This document shows positions 27,110 through 36,814 of a DNA stretch of 64,000 nt, one piece after another. The stretch's first letter is position 1. Each line of letters begins with the position of its first letter. The DNA is from Sedimentisphaerales bacterium (GTDB lineage: Bacteria > Planctomycetota > Phycisphaerae > Sedimentisphaerales > SG8-4): contig JAFGJR010000030.1 of NCBI GenBank assembly GCA_016928975.1, forward strand, positions 1-64,000. Reading direction: 5' to 3'. Made by a program: the position numbers and the translations under genes. The notes under the pieces were generated by a model. That model saw only the letters and a list, made by a program, of their open reading frames with translations. It ran no database searches and had not been told where the DNA came from.

Positions 27110-30100
27110 ATGTGTGGAAGGCTTGTTGTCTTGCTGCTTGCGCTGGGCCTGTGCATGAGTTCTGCAACTCGCGCCGCCGACATCATCCTGGTGACCGAGA
27201 CCGGCGACACAGATGCCGACGGCGTCCAGGATGATCTGGGGCTGGAGGACTTTCTCAAGGGTCTGGGGCACGAGGTAGACGTTCGCCGAGGCAATTGGAC
27301 CACTCTCGATGCCGGCAGGATCGCGGAACTCAACGCCGCGGACCTGATCGTGGTCAGTCGGCGCACCAGCAGTGGCAGCTATGACGACGATGCCGCAGAG
27401 ATCGCCAATTGGAGCGCCCTCAAGACACCCTTGATTCTCCAATCGGCGTACCTCGCACGGGGAACCAGCAGCGGCTATCGATGGTATTGGGTCAATTCGA
27501 CCACCATAAACAACCTCGTGACACCCATGATTCAGGTCGTGGACCTCACCCATCCCATCTTCAAAGGTGTCCCGCTCAACGCGAGCAACCAGGTCGATGT
27601 GGTCGATGGGACGACCGGCTCTGGCCAGACGTCGTTCACCGGCACGACGGACGTCGGCAACGGCAAGCTGCTCGCCAGGACGGCCACCGGAACCAACACC
27701 TGCATCGCGGAATGGGAGCCGGGAAGACCGTTCTACGCCGGCTCGCCTCAGACTCCCGAAGGCAAGCGGATGCTTTTCTGCTCCGGCACACAGGAATCCG
27801 GAGCCACGCCCCAGGGGGCTTTCAACCTGACGGAGAACGGCAAGTCGATCTTCGCCAATGCGATCCGATATATGCTTGGCATTACGGCAGAGCGAGGGGC
27901 CACGATGCCGAGTCCCGCCGACAAGGCGACGGATGTCCGCCCCGACGTCGCGCTGACCTGGACGTCGGGCGAGTATGCGGCGACACATGACGTCTACTTC
28001 GGATTGGACTCCGCCGATGTCGCCGGCGCCACCCGGACCAGTCCGTTGGGTGTGCTGGCGAGTCGGGGCCAGGATGCGAATACCTACGCTCCCACGGACA
28101 CACTGGAGTTCGGCCGGACGTACTACTGGCGCGTCGATGAAGTCAACGCACCGCCGGATACGACGATCGACAAGGGCCCGGTCTGGAGCTTCACCGCCGA
28201 GCCGTTCGTCTATCCAGTGAAGAATATCGTTGCCTCGGCCTCTAGCGCCGCCCCGTCGTTCGGGCCCGAGAACACGATCAACGGCTCCGGTCTGGACGAC
28301 GACGACCTGCACTCGACGGCCGATGCGGGCATGTGGCTCAGCCGTAGCGGGGCGCCGCAGCCCACGTGGATTCAGTACGAATTCGACCGAGTCTACAAGC
28401 TCCATGAAATGTGGGTCTGGAATTACAATATATCCTTTGAATGGCTCATCGGTCTTGGGTTCAGGCAGGTCCTTGTGGAGTACTCCACGAACGGCACGGA
28501 CTGGACGAGCCTTGGGGAAGTGGAGTTTGTCCAGGCGCCGTCGGACGATGGGTACGCCCACAATACCACGGTGGATTTTGCCGGTGTGGCGGCCCAGTAC
28601 GTTCGGCTGACCGCTATGAGCACCTGGGGCGGGTCCACCCCGCAGCTCGGCCTGAGTGAGGTGCGGTTCCTCCACCTGCCCGCGCACGCGAGAGAGCCGG
28701 TCCCGGCCTCCGGAGCGACGGGCGTGAGTCCGAACGTCACGCTGAGCTGGCGGCCCGGGCGAGAGGCTGCCTCGCACCAGGTCTATCTGAGCACGGATCC
28801 ACACGCCGTCATGGAGGGCACTGCTTCCGTCGCCACGCCGGCGGAGGCCAGCTATGCCCCCGCGTCCCTGGAGCTGGGCGCGACATACTACTGGAACGTG
28901 ATCGAGATCAATGAAATCGCCAACCCTCCGGAGTGGACAAGCGACCTCTGGAGCTTCTCCACGATCGAGTACTTCGTCATCGATGATTTCGAGAGCTACG
29001 CGAACGAGTCGCCGGACCGGATCTTCCAGACCTGGATCGATGGATACGGCTACTCGGAGGACGAGTTCTTCCCCGCGGGCAATCCGGGCAACGGCACCGG
29101 CTCTGCCGTCGGACATGACATCTGGACGCAGGGCGGCGCCCACTACGGCAAGACGATTGTCGAAACCACCGTCGTCCACGACGGCATGCAGTCGATGCCG
29201 TTCTACTACGACAACAGCAGCGTCAACACATCGGAGGCCGCGCGGACCTGGGAGATCCCTCAGAACTGGACGGCCCATGAGGCGGACACGTTGACGCTGT
29301 ACTTCCACGGCAATCCCGTCGGTTTCCTGCAGATCGCGCCGGACCACTTCCTGATGAATGGCACCGGCGCCGACATCTTCGGCACCGCGGACGAGGGGCG
29401 CTTCGTCTACAAGCGCCTCAGCGGTGACGGCTCGATCATCGCCCGGATCGATCGGCTGGACAACACCAATGCCTGGGCCAACGCAGGCGTGATGATCCGC
29501 GGGACACTCGATCCCGCCGCCACGTGGGCCTATGTGGTCTGGGCCCAGGAAAACGGCGCTCGCTTCCGGGCTCGACTGACGGTCACCGGTAGTGCCACCA
29601 GCGACACGCCGGTGGCGACGGACGATCAGAAGGCGGTGCGCCCGCCGGCCTGGGTCAAGATCGAGCGCAAGGGCGACCAGTTCAACGGCTACTATGCGAT
29701 GGGCGAGACGGTCACCACCTGGACGCCGATGGTCTGGAATCCGCAGACGATCGTCATGAGTCCGGATGTGTACATCGGTCTGGCGGTAACCAGCCACGCC
29801 GCCGGATTGGTGACCCAGGCGGAGTTCTCCGGCGTCGCCACCACCGGCAAGGTGACCGGCGAGTGGCAGTCGGCCTCTCTGGGTGTCGAGCAACCTGCCG
29901 GCAACGCGCCGGAGACGCTCTACGTGACACTCGAGGACAGCAGCGGCCACGAGGCGACAGTGGTCAATGCCGACCCCTATGCCGTCGGCGTAGGAGCCTG
30001 GACGCCATGGAGCTTTCCGCTGAGCGAATTCAGCTCCGGCGGCGTGAAGACCAACAGCATCAGACGAATGACCATCGGTCTGGGCGACGAGGCCAAGGCC

Positions 30101-30172
30101 GCCTCCGGCGCGTCGGGCTTGATCTACATCGACGACATCGGTTACGGCCGGCCCGCACCATCGCAGCCGTAG
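27110..30172 (+). CDS. Large multi-domain secreted surface protein
   Basis: 1020 residues with a signal peptide (MCGRLVVLLLALGLCMSSATRA). Residues about 25-255 look like a ThuA/glutamine-amidotransferase-like alpha/beta domain (ADIILVTETGDTDADG, then GLEDFLKGLGHEVDVR). Next come two Fn3-like units of the planctomycete type (SPADKATDVRPDVALTW at about 265 and a second at about 550) with a discoidin/F5-8C-like domain between them (about 370-530). The C-terminal half has two beta-sandwich modules. It is probably a polysaccharide-binding surface protein. The start at 27110 has a full GAAGGAGG upstream; the frame runs back to 27035. A strong hairpin follows the gene. Confidence 0.75.
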   Translation: MCGRLVVLLLALGLCMSSATRAADIILVTETGDTDADGVQDDLGLEDFLKGLGHEVDVRRGNWTTLDAGRIAELNAADLIVVSRRTSSGSYDDDAAEIANWSALKTPLILQSAYLARGTSSGYRWYWVNSTTINNLVTPMIQVVDLTHPIFKGVPLNASNQVDVVDGTTGSGQTSFTGTTDVGNGKLLARTATGTNTCIAEWEPGRPFYAGSPQTPEGKRMLFCSGTQESGATPQGAFNLTENGKSIFANAIRYMLGITAERGATMPSPADKATDVRPDVALTWTSGEYAATHDVYFGLDSADVAGATRTSPLGVLASRGQDANTYAPTDTLEFGRTYYWRVDEVNAPPDTTIDKGPVWSFTAEPFVYPVKNIVASASSAAPSFGPENTINGSGLDDDDLHSTADAGMWLSRSGAPQPTWIQYEFDRVYKLHEMWVWNYNISFEWLIGLGFRQVLVEYSTNGTDWTSLGEVEFVQAPSDDGYAHNTTVDFAGVAAQYVRLTAMSTWGGSTPQLGLSEVRFLHLPAHAREPVPASGATGVSPNVTLSWRPGREAASHQVYLSTDPHAVMEGTASVATPAEASYAPASLELGATYYWNVIEINEIANPPEWTSDLWSFSTIEYFVIDDFESYANESPDRIFQTWIDGYGYSEDEFFPAGNPGNGTGSAVGHDIWTQGGAHYGKTIVETTVVHDGMQSMPFYYDNSSVNTSEAARTWEIPQNWTAHEADTLTLYFHGNPVGFLQIAPDHFLMNGTGADIFGTADEGRFVYKRLSGDGSIIARIDRLDNTNAWANAGVMIRGTLDPAATWAYVVWAQENGARFRARLTVTGSATSDTPVATDDQKAVRPPAWVKIERKGDQFNGYYAMGETVTTWTPMVWNPQTIVMSPDVYIGLAVTSHAAGLVTQAEFSGVATTGKVTGEWQSASLGVEQPAGNAPETLYVTLEDSSGHEATVVNADPYAVGVGAWTPWSFPLSEFSSGGVKTNSIRRMTIGLGDEAKAASGASGLIYIDDIGYGRPAPSQP

Positions 30173-30219
30173 GGCGTGCACCAGAGCCGAACGTCTTCAT
30201 CGTCACCGTGTTCCCATTG

Positions 30220-30246
30220 GGGCCCGGCTCCAGCAGAGCCGGGCCC
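30220..30246 (+). terminator. Strong GC hairpin terminator
   Basis: GGGCCCGGCTC pairs perfectly with GAGCCGGGCCC across a 5-base loop, followed by TTCTC. It separates the surface-protein gene from the mannan operon. Confidence 0.75.
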
Positions 30247-30268
30247 TTCTCATTTGGGCGGGTGGCGA

Positions 30269-30297
30269 TTGACGGCGCCCGGCAAAACGGGTATTAC
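30269..30297 (+). promoter_or_regulatory. Promoter of the mannan-utilisation operon
   Basis: TTGACG and TATTAC are spaced by 17 bases. The transcript would begin near 30304, so the A/T-rich hairpin repeat at 30313-30412 lies in its 5' leader before the SSF gene. Confidence 0.55.
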
Positions 30298-30312
30298 CAT
30301 GAGGCGAACCGT

Positions 30313-30412
30313 GATGAAGATCAAAGACCAAAATGCAAAAATCAAAACCTGCGGAATCGCTTCGCGATGCTCTTTGATTTTTGATCCTTGATTTTTGATC
30401 TTCGATTTTGTG
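30313..30412. repeat. A/T-rich long-hairpin repeat, copy 1
   Basis: The left arm contains AAGATCAAAG and AAAATGCAAAAATCAAAA. The right arm contains the opposing TTTGATTTTTGATC units twice. The tip is ATCGC-TTC-GCGAT. Copies at 36655-36748 and 36815-36938 have the same arms and tip. The contrast with surrounding high-GC DNA is sharp. Confidence 0.8.
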
Positions 30413-30427
30413 ATGAAGGGTCTGCCC

Positions 30428-32365
30428 ATGAAATTACACGGCATTGATGTCGTCATCGTCCTCGGGTATCTGCTGAGCGTCAGCTTGATCGGCGTGTTCC
30501 TGAGCCGGCGGGCGTCGAAGAGCCTCAACTCCTACCTGCTCGGCGGCAAGGAATTGCCCTGGTACCTGCTGGGCCTGTCGAACGCCTCGGGCATGTTCGA
30601 CATCTCCGGCACGATGTGGCTGGTGACGATCATGTTCGTCTACGGTCTCAAGAGCGTATGGCTGCCGTGGCTGTGGCCGACGTTCAACCAGATCTTCCTG
30701 ATGATCTTCCTGTCGGCGTGGCTGCGCCGCTCGAACGTCACCACCGGCGCGCAATGGATCGGCACTCGTTTCGGCCGGGGGGCCGGCGCCCAACTGTCCC
30801 ACGCCATCGTAGTGATCTTCGCCGTCGTCGGCTGCCTGGGCTTCATGGCCTACGGGTTCATCGGCCTGGGCAAGTTTATCCAGATCTTCATCCCGTGGGA
30901 GACCGTCTCGCCCTACATCCCGTTCCAGGTCCCGGAGGCCTATGTGCCGCACGTGTACGGATTGGCGTTCACGGTCGTCGCGGTTTTTTACACGATCCTG
31001 GGCGGCATGAGGAGCATCGTTCTGGCGGACTTGGTGCAATATGTGATTATGACGGTCTCCGCCGTCGTCATCGGTGGCATCGCCATGCACGAGCTGTCGT
31101 CACATCCTTTGGCCGTGCCGGCTGGCTGGCACAGCCCCTTCTTCGGCTGGAATCTCGGCCTCGACTGGAAGGGCATCATCGACGGCGTCAACGACAAGAT
31201 CGCCAGCGACCAGTTCTCCCTGTTCACCATTTTCATGATGCTCATGCTGTTCAAGGGCATCGGCGCCAGCGCCGCCGGACCGGCGCCGAACTACGATATG
31301 CAGAAGATCCTCGCGACCCGCAGCCCGCGCGAGGCGGCGATGATGAGCGGCTTCGTCTCCGTCGTGCTCATGCCCGTGCGATACTTGATGGTCGTCGGCT
31401 TCGCCGTGCTGGGATTGCTGTACTACGAGCGGCTGAACCTGATCGTCGCGGGCAAGGTGGACTTCGAGCAGATCCTGCCCTCGGCGATCAGTGAATTCGC
31501 GCCGGTGGGGGTGCTCGGGTGCCTGCTGGCCGGCCTGTTGGCGGCGTTCCTCGGCACGTTCGCCGGCACGCTGAATGCCGCGCAGGCGTACATCGTCAAT
31601 GACCTGTACCTCAAATATGTCCAGCCCGACGCCACCAACCGGCGCATCGCGATCATCAACTATAGCGTGGGCCTCGTCATTGTGGCGGTCTCGATCGTGC
31701 TCGGGATCTTCGCCCAGGACGTCAACAGCCTTTTGCAGTGGATCGTCTCGGGTCTCTACGGCGGCTACGTTGCGTCCAACCTGCTCAAATGGTACTGGTG
31801 GCGATTCAACGGCCACGGGTATTTCTGGGGTATGCTCGCCGGTCTGGTGCCCGCCCTGATCTTCCCGAAGGCGCAGGTCTTCGCGGACCTGCTCGGCCTG
31901 AATGCCTTCCCGACCGTGTATCGGCTGGCGGAGCTTATGCAGAATACGGTCCCACTGTATCTGTTCCCGGCGCTATTCGTGCTGTCGTTAGCCGGCTGCA
32001 TCGTCGGCACCTGCGCCAGCCGGCCGACGGACGAGAAGACGCTGATTGCGTTCTATCGCAGCGTCCGGCCGTGGGGCTTCTGGGGGCCGATTCGCAGGAA
32101 AGTCATCGCCCTGTATCCTGATTTTCAGGAGAACCGCAACTTCGGCCGGGACATGCTCAACGTCGCCGTCGGCACCATCTGGCAGACGTGCCTGGTCCTG
32201 TTGCCGATGTACATCGTGCTGCTGAGATGGCGGGGGGCGGCGGTGGTGGCCGGCCTGATCGCGGTGACTTCGTACATTCTCAAGAGGAACTGGTACGACC
32301 TGCTGGAAAAGGAGCCGGCCGGCCCCGAGGCTGCACGGGGAGGGCTGGAGGCCGCCGGCGATTGA
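30428..32365 (+). CDS. Sodium:solute symporter (SSF family) of the mannan operon
   Basis: 645 residues with about 14-15 hydrophobic segments. The SSF core is clear from residue 5 (VVIVLGYLLSVSLIGVFLSRRAS, then SYLLGGKELPWYLLGLSNASG), including FYTILGGMRSIVLADLVQ and the later GLLAAFLGTFAGTLNAAQAYIVND, where the sodium-site region lies. It should import a sugar or oligosaccharide with Na+. Position 51 bases before GH5, epimerase and GH130 genes points to beta-1,4-mannobiose or manno-oligosaccharides as substrate; that is inference. The start at 30428 has AAGGGT at 8-base spacing; 30413 is an alternative. Confidence 0.88.
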   Translation: MKLHGIDVVIVLGYLLSVSLIGVFLSRRASKSLNSYLLGGKELPWYLLGLSNASGMFDISGTMWLVTIMFVYGLKSVWLPWLWPTFNQIFLMIFLSAWLRRSNVTTGAQWIGTRFGRGAGAQLSHAIVVIFAVVGCLGFMAYGFIGLGKFIQIFIPWETVSPYIPFQVPEAYVPHVYGLAFTVVAVFYTILGGMRSIVLADLVQYVIMTVSAVVIGGIAMHELSSHPLAVPAGWHSPFFGWNLGLDWKGIIDGVNDKIASDQFSLFTIFMMLMLFKGIGASAAGPAPNYDMQKILATRSPREAAMMSGFVSVVLMPVRYLMVVGFAVLGLLYYERLNLIVAGKVDFEQILPSAISEFAPVGVLGCLLAGLLAAFLGTFAGTLNAAQAYIVNDLYLKYVQPDATNRRIAIINYSVGLVIVAVSIVLGIFAQDVNSLLQWIVSGLYGGYVASNLLKWYWWRFNGHGYFWGMLAGLVPALIFPKAQVFADLLGLNAFPTVYRLAELMQNTVPLYLFPALFVLSLAGCIVGTCASRPTDEKTLIAFYRSVRPWGFWGPIRRKVIALYPDFQENRNFGRDMLNVAVGTIWQTCLVLLPMYIVLLRWRGAAVVAGLIAVTSYILKRNWYDLLEKEPAGPEAARGGLEAAGD

Positions 32366-32372
32366 CTACATG

Positions 32373-32391
32373 AGGTGTGCCGTGCACACCT
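32373..32391. repeat. 19-bp palindrome, copy 3 of the GGTGTGCA family
   Basis: AGGTGTGCCGTGCACACCT is identical to the copy at 9832-9850 except for two central bases. It lies eight bases after the SSF stop, inside the operon, between SSF and GH5. Confidence 0.75.
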
Positions 32392-32416
32392 TCGGACTTC
32401 AAGAAGGGAGTGGATC

Positions 32417-34288
32417 ATGTCTCACGATCGAGTATCGGCGCGGCTCGCTGGGATTGTTGCCGTAGTGTCGTGTGTGGCCTGCGTCGCGGCGCCGGCGAAA
32501 CCGCAGACCACCCGCCAGGGGTTTGAGCACTTCGTCCGGCGGGATGGTGACGTGCTGAAAGACGGCGACCGCGAGTTCCGTTTTCTGTCGTTCAACATCC
32601 CGAACCTGCACTACGTCGAGGACGACATGCGTTTCGAGCAGGGCATGCCGTTCCGCCTGCCCGACGCCTTCGAGATCGACGACGCCCTGGGGAGCATCGA
32701 GCAGATCGGCGGGCAGGTCGTCCGCATGTATGCGCTGTCGGTGAGGAAGCCCGACGATCCGCCGGAACTGCCGCGACATATCCTCGGTCCGGGGCAATTC
32801 GACGAGCAGGCATTTGTCGCGCTCGACCAGGTCCTGGCCTCCGCTCATCGTCACCATGTGCGGCTGATCCTGCCCTTCATCGACCAGTGGAGCTGGTGGG
32901 GCGGCACGACCGAGCTGGCCGGATTCCGCGGCAAGAAGCCCGAAGAATTCTGGACCGATCCGCAGGTGATCGACGACTACAAGGTGATCGTCGCGCACGT
33001 GATCGGCCGCGTGAACGCCGTGACCGGTATCCCCTACCGCGACGACAAAGCGATCCTGGCCTGGGAGACGGGCAACGAGCTGCACAGCACGCCCGAATGG
33101 ACCAAGCAGGTCGCTGCCTACATCAAGAGCCTGGATTCGCAGCATCTGGTCCTCGACGGCACGCACCGCGAGGTGCTTCTGCCGTCCTCGCTGGAGGACC
33201 CGAGCATCGACTTCGTGCAAACGCATCACTACGAGAAGGACCCTCGCCAGATGATCGCGCATATCACGGCCAGCACCCAAATGGCGCGGGGCAAGAAACC
33301 CTATCACCTCGGCGAATTCGGGTTCCTCAGCACCGCTGCGTTGTGTGCTGTCATGGACACCGTCCGGGATCAGGGGCTCGCCGGGGCGCTGCTCTGGAGC
33401 CTTCGCTATCGCAGTCGCGACGGCGGATTCTATTGGCACCACGAGCCGGCCGGCGGCGATTACTTCAAGGCTTACCACTGGCCCGGCTTCGAGATCGGCG
33501 AGAAGTATGACGAGCGCCGGCTGATGCGGCTCGTGCGGGAGCGGGCTTTTGCGATCCGAGGTCTGACCCCACCGGCGATTGCCGAGCCCAAAGCCCCGCG
33601 TCTGCTTCCCGTCAGCAGTGGTGGCCAGATGAGTTGGCAGGGCTCCGTCGGCGCCGCCTGCTACGATGTGCAGCGATCCGTCAAAGCCAAAGGACCCTGG
33701 GCAACCGTCGGCACAGGTGTCTCGGAGGCCCAGGTCCAGTATCGGCCGCTGTTTGTCGATGAGTCGGCCCAGCCGGGCAAGACGTATTTCTATCGTGTGA
33801 TCGCTCGCAACGCCGCCGGCCCCTCGAAGCCCTCGAACGTCGTCGGACCCGTCCGCGTGACGCAGCGCACCCTCGTGGACGAATTCTGGAACGACTCGAG
33901 GATGTTCGTGAAGGAAGGCAAGCTCCAGTTCGTCGAGAACCAGGCCCGCAAGTTCAAGGAGGATTGTCACCGCCTGTCGGGGGATAAGGGCAGCGCTGTC
34001 ATGTACCGCGCACCCGGCGGTATCAAGTCGGTGAGGATTCTCCTGTTCAGTCCGTCCGATCAGCCGGGTATCCACGTCAGTTTCTCGAAAGACGGCCGGA
34101 CGTTCGAGCCCGTGGAGTCGGCGGTCGCCCGGACGGTGACCTACGGCGAGGACGCCTACGGCTTCTGGAAGGCCCTGCGCTGTTCCCTTGATCCCGGTGG
34201 GGCGGGCTTCGATTACGTGAAGATCCAATTCGAGGGCGAGTCGCAATTGTCAAGAATCGAGATCGATTATGGCCTCGCTAAGCGATAA
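32417..34288 (+). CDS. GH5-like beta-mannanase with fibronectin-type domain
   Basis: 623 residues: signal peptide (1-28), TIM-barrel glycosidase (about 35-390), an Fn3-like domain (about 395-490) and a C-terminal beta domain (about 500-620). The acid/base Glu is in AWETGNELHS (about 221) and the nucleophile Glu in YHLGEFGFL (about 300), the GH-A clan pattern of endo-1,4-beta-mannosidases. Expected to cut mannan or glucomannan outside the cytoplasm to mannobiose. Neighbours complete that pathway. GAAGGGAG precedes the ATG at 32417. The 3' end overlaps the next gene by 20 bases, so translation is coupled although one product is exported and the other cytosolic. Confidence 0.87.
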   Translation: MSHDRVSARLAGIVAVVSCVACVAAPAKPQTTRQGFEHFVRRDGDVLKDGDREFRFLSFNIPNLHYVEDDMRFEQGMPFRLPDAFEIDDALGSIEQIGGQVVRMYALSVRKPDDPPELPRHILGPGQFDEQAFVALDQVLASAHRHHVRLILPFIDQWSWWGGTTELAGFRGKKPEEFWTDPQVIDDYKVIVAHVIGRVNAVTGIPYRDDKAILAWETGNELHSTPEWTKQVAAYIKSLDSQHLVLDGTHREVLLPSSLEDPSIDFVQTHHYEKDPRQMIAHITASTQMARGKKPYHLGEFGFLSTAALCAVMDTVRDQGLAGALLWSLRYRSRDGGFYWHHEPAGGDYFKAYHWPGFEIGEKYDERRLMRLVRERAFAIRGLTPPAIAEPKAPRLLPVSSGGQMSWQGSVGAACYDVQRSVKAKGPWATVGTGVSEAQVQYRPLFVDESAQPGKTYFYRVIARNAAGPSKPSNVVGPVRVTQRTLVDEFWNDSRMFVKEGKLQFVENQARKFKEDCHRLSGDKGSAVMYRAPGGIKSVRILLFSPSDQPGIHVSFSKDGRTFEPVESAVARTVTYGEDAYGFWKALRCSLDPGGAGFDYVKIQFEGESQLSRIEIDYGLAKR

Positions 34289-35468
34289 GCAACTCGCCGC
34301 TGCCGCTCAGCGGGAGCTGCTCGAAGACATCCTGCCGTTCTGGCGGGGACGCACCGTCGATGAGCAGCGGGGCGGTTTCATCGGGCGGATGTCCAACGAC
34401 CTGCAAATCCAGCCCGATGCGCCCAAGGGTCTGATCCTCAATGCGCGGATCCTCTGGTCATTCTGTGCCTTCTACCGCCATACGCACGAAGAGCAGGATC
34501 GCGAGTTGGCCCGCCGGGCGTATGAGTACCTGACGCGGCGGTTCCGCGATTCGCAAGACGGCGGCTGTTTCTGGGAGCTCGACGCTCGCGGGTTCGTGCT
34601 CGACGATAAGAAGAGAGTCTACGGCGAGGCGTTCTGCATCTACGCCCTGGCGGAATACTACCGCACGTTCCAGCGCACCAAATCGCTCGAGCACGCCGTG
34701 GACATTTTCCGTCGGATCGAGGAGCACGCACGCGACAAGCAGCACGGCGGCTACCTCGAGGTCATGTCGCGCGATTGGCAACCCTGCGAGGACATGCGGC
34801 TCAGCGACAAGGACATGAACGAGAAGAAGTCGATGAACAATCACCTCCATATCCTGGAGGCCTATACGAACCTGCTCCGCGTGTGGCCCGAGGCGGTCCT
34901 GGCGGACCGGCTCCGCGAGCTGATCGACCTGTTCCGGCGATACATCCTCAACCACGAACAGACGCACCTACAACACTTCTTCGACGACACCTGGGCTCCG
35001 AAATCGAACAGCTACACCTTTGGCCACGATATTGAGGCCAGTTGGCTGCTGTGTGAGGCGGCCGAGACGCTGGGCGACAAACGGCTTCTGTCACAGGTGC
35101 GTGACGTGGCCGTGAGGATGGCTCGTGCCGTGCTGGCGGAGGGCCTCGACGCCGATGGCGGCTTGTTCTACGAGGCCAGCAGGGGACGGATCACCAACCA
35201 TAACAAGGAGTGGTGGCCGCAGGCCGAGGCGGTCGTCGGCTTCTACAACGCCTGGCAGATCACGCGGGACAGCGCGTTTCGCGATGCGGCGGCGCGGTGC
35301 TGGCAGTTCATCGAGAATCGGATCGTGGACCGCGTCCACGGCGAGTGGTTCTGGTGCGCCAGGCCCGACGGAACGCACGATCCGGCCCAGCCCAAGGTCT
35401 CCGCCTGGAAGGGCCCGTACCACAACGGCCGCTGTTGCCTGGAGATCATTCATCGGACACAGAACTGA
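34269..35468 (+). CDS. Cellobiose/mannobiose 2-epimerase
   Basis: 399 residues of the AGE/cellobiose 2-epimerase family, an (alpha/alpha)6 barrel. Characteristic segments are [14 protein letters not shown] (about 119-132), [15 protein letters not shown] (about 186-200), [11 protein letters not shown] (about 256-266) and a C-terminal [16 protein letters not shown], which hold the conserved catalytic histidines. There is no signal peptide, so it acts in the cytosol. In mannan catabolism this enzyme turns beta-1,4-mannobiose into mannosyl-glucose, the substrate of the GH130 enzyme encoded next. The ATG at 34269 lies inside the GH5 gene. Confidence 0.9.
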   Translation: MASLSDKQLAAAAQRELLEDILPFWRGRTVDEQRGGFIGRMSNDLQIQPDAPKGLILNARILWSFCAFYRHTHEEQDRELARRAYEYLTRRFRDSQDGGCFWELDARGFVLDDKKRVYGEAFCIYALAEYYRTFQRTKSLEHAVDIFRRIEEHARDKQHGGYLEVMSRDWQPCEDMRLSDKDMNEKKSMNNHLHILEAYTNLLRVWPEAVLADRLRELIDLFRRYILNHEQTHLQHFFDDTWAPKSNSYTFGHDIEASWLLCEAAETLGDKRLLSQVRDVAVRMARAVLAEGLDADGGLFYEASRGRITNHNKEWWPQAEAVVGFYNAWQITRDSAFRDAAARCWQFIENRIVDRVHGEWFWCARPDGTHDPAQPKVSAWKGPYHNGRCCLEIIHRTQN

Positions 35469-35484
35469 TTGTGTGAGGTCAAAC

Positions 35485-36690
35485 ATGACACAGGAGCAAT
35501 TCAACGAACGACTGCGAGAGCTTTTCAGGGAATACGAAGCACTGATCGACCGGCCCAACCGTGCCACGGGCGGCGGCAACGGCCTGTTCGACCGCTACAA
35601 GAACCCGGTGCTGACGGCCGAACACACGCCTGTCTTCTGGCGCTACGACCTGAGCTACGAGACGAATCCGCACCTGATGGAACGGTTGGGCATCAACGCG
35701 ACCTTCAACCCCGGCGCCATGGAATTCGATGGCAAGATCGTGCTGGCGGTTCGCGTGGAAAGCATAGATCGCAAGAGCTTCTTCGCCATCGCCGAGAGCG
35801 ACAACGGCGTGGACAAGTTCCGCTTTTGGGATACTCCGGTGGTCATGCCCGAGACCAGCGACCCCGATATCAACGTCTATGACATGCGTCTCGTGCGTCA
35901 CGAAGACGGCTGGATTTACGGCCTGTTCTGCACGGAGCGCAAGGACCCCAAGGCCCCGCGAGGCGACCTGTCCTCGGCGGTTGCCCAGTGCGGCATCGCA
36001 CGTACGAAGGACCTCAAGACCTGGCAGCGCCTCGACGACCTCAAGACCCGCTCGCCCCAGCAACGCAACGTCGTCCTGCACCCGGAGTTCATCGGCGGCA
36101 AGTACGCCTTCTATACCCGCCCGCAGGACGGGTTCATCGACACCGGCTCCGGCGGCGGCATCGGCTGGGGCCTGGCAGACGAAATCGAGCACGCCGTCCT
36201 GGGCGAGGAGAAGATCGTCCAGGATCGCAAGTACCATACGATCAATGAGGTCAAGAACGGCCTCGGTCCCGCGCCGATCAAGACGCCGGAGGGCTGGCTC
36301 CAGTTGGCGCATGGCGTGCGAAACACCGCCGCCGGTCTGCGCTACGTCCTCTACGCCTTCATGACGGCCCTCGACGATCCCAGCCGTCTTCTCTACGAGC
36401 CGGGCGGCTATCTGCTCGCGCCGCAGGGCGAAGAGCGGGTGGGCGATGTCTCCAACGTCACGTTCTCCAATGGCTGGGTCGCTCGTGACAACGGCCAGGT
36501 GTTCCTCTACTACGGCTCCAGCGATACTCGTTGTCACGTCGCGACCACGACAGTCGAGAAGCTGATCGACTACTGCAAGAACACGCCGCGCGATCCCCTC
36601 CGGTCTGCCGCCTGTGTCCGCCAGCGGATTGACCTGATCGAGCGAAACCTGAAGATAGATCAAAAGTCAAAATGCAAACATCAAAAGTAA
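35485..36690 (+). CDS. GH130 4-O-beta-D-mannosyl-D-glucose phosphorylase
   Basis: 401 residues of the five-bladed GH130 phosphorylase family. It splits mannosyl-beta-1,4-glucose with phosphate to mannose-1-phosphate and glucose in the cytosol. Key segments are [17 protein letters not shown], the [15 protein letters not shown] stretch with the general-acid Asp, [24 protein letters not shown] and the end [25 protein letters not shown]. These fit the mannosyl-glucose subgroup. The start at 35485 has GAGG at 7-base spacing. The last ten or so codons ([10 protein letters not shown]) come from the interspersed A/T-rich repeat that begins at 36655, so the native C-terminus has been replaced or extended. 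Confidence 0.92.
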   Translation: MTQEQFNERLRELFREYEALIDRPNRATGGGNGLFDRYKNPVLTAEHTPVFWRYDLSYETNPHLMERLGINATFNPGAMEFDGKIVLAVRVESIDRKSFFAIAESDNGVDKFRFWDTPVVMPETSDPDINVYDMRLVRHEDGWIYGLFCTERKDPKAPRGDLSSAVAQCGIARTKDLKTWQRLDDLKTRSPQQRNVVLHPEFIGGKYAFYTRPQDGFIDTGSGGGIGWGLADEIEHAVLGEEKIVQDRKYHTINEVKNGLGPAPIKTPEGWLQLAHGVRNTAAGLRYVLYAFMTALDDPSRLLYEPGGYLLAPQGEERVGDVSNVTFSNGWVARDNGQVFLYYGSSDTRCHVATTTVEKLIDYCKNTPRDPLRSAACVRQRIDLIERNLKIDQKSKCKHQK

Positions 36691-36748
36691 GATAGATCGC
36701 CGCAGGCGATTCCGCTATTTTGATCCGTGATCTTTGATTCTTGTCGTG
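36655..36748. repeat. A/T-rich long-hairpin repeat, copy 2
   Basis: Same arms as copy 1 (ATCAAAAGTCAAAATGCAAA, and TTTTGATCCGTGATCTTTGA), with a GATCGCCGCAGGCGATTC tip. Its left arm lies within the 3' end of the GH130 gene. Confidence 0.75.
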
Positions 36749-36776
36749 TCATCGGCTGCCACACGCACAAAGGTTA

Positions 36777-36805
36777 TTGAGTGCGCGCGTGGAAAGTGTT
36801 AAAAT
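36777..36805 (+). promoter_or_regulatory. Promoter of the lamin-tail protein gene
   Basis: TTGAGT and TAAAAT are spaced by 17 bases. The leader of about 140 nt contains repeat copy 3. Confidence 0.55.
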
Positions 36806-36814
36806 GGACAAGAA

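Noticed and set aside
27092..30181. A 1029-codon open frame antisense to the large surface protein
   Set aside because: The plus-strand protein has a signal peptide, ribosome site and recognisable domains; the antisense translation has none.
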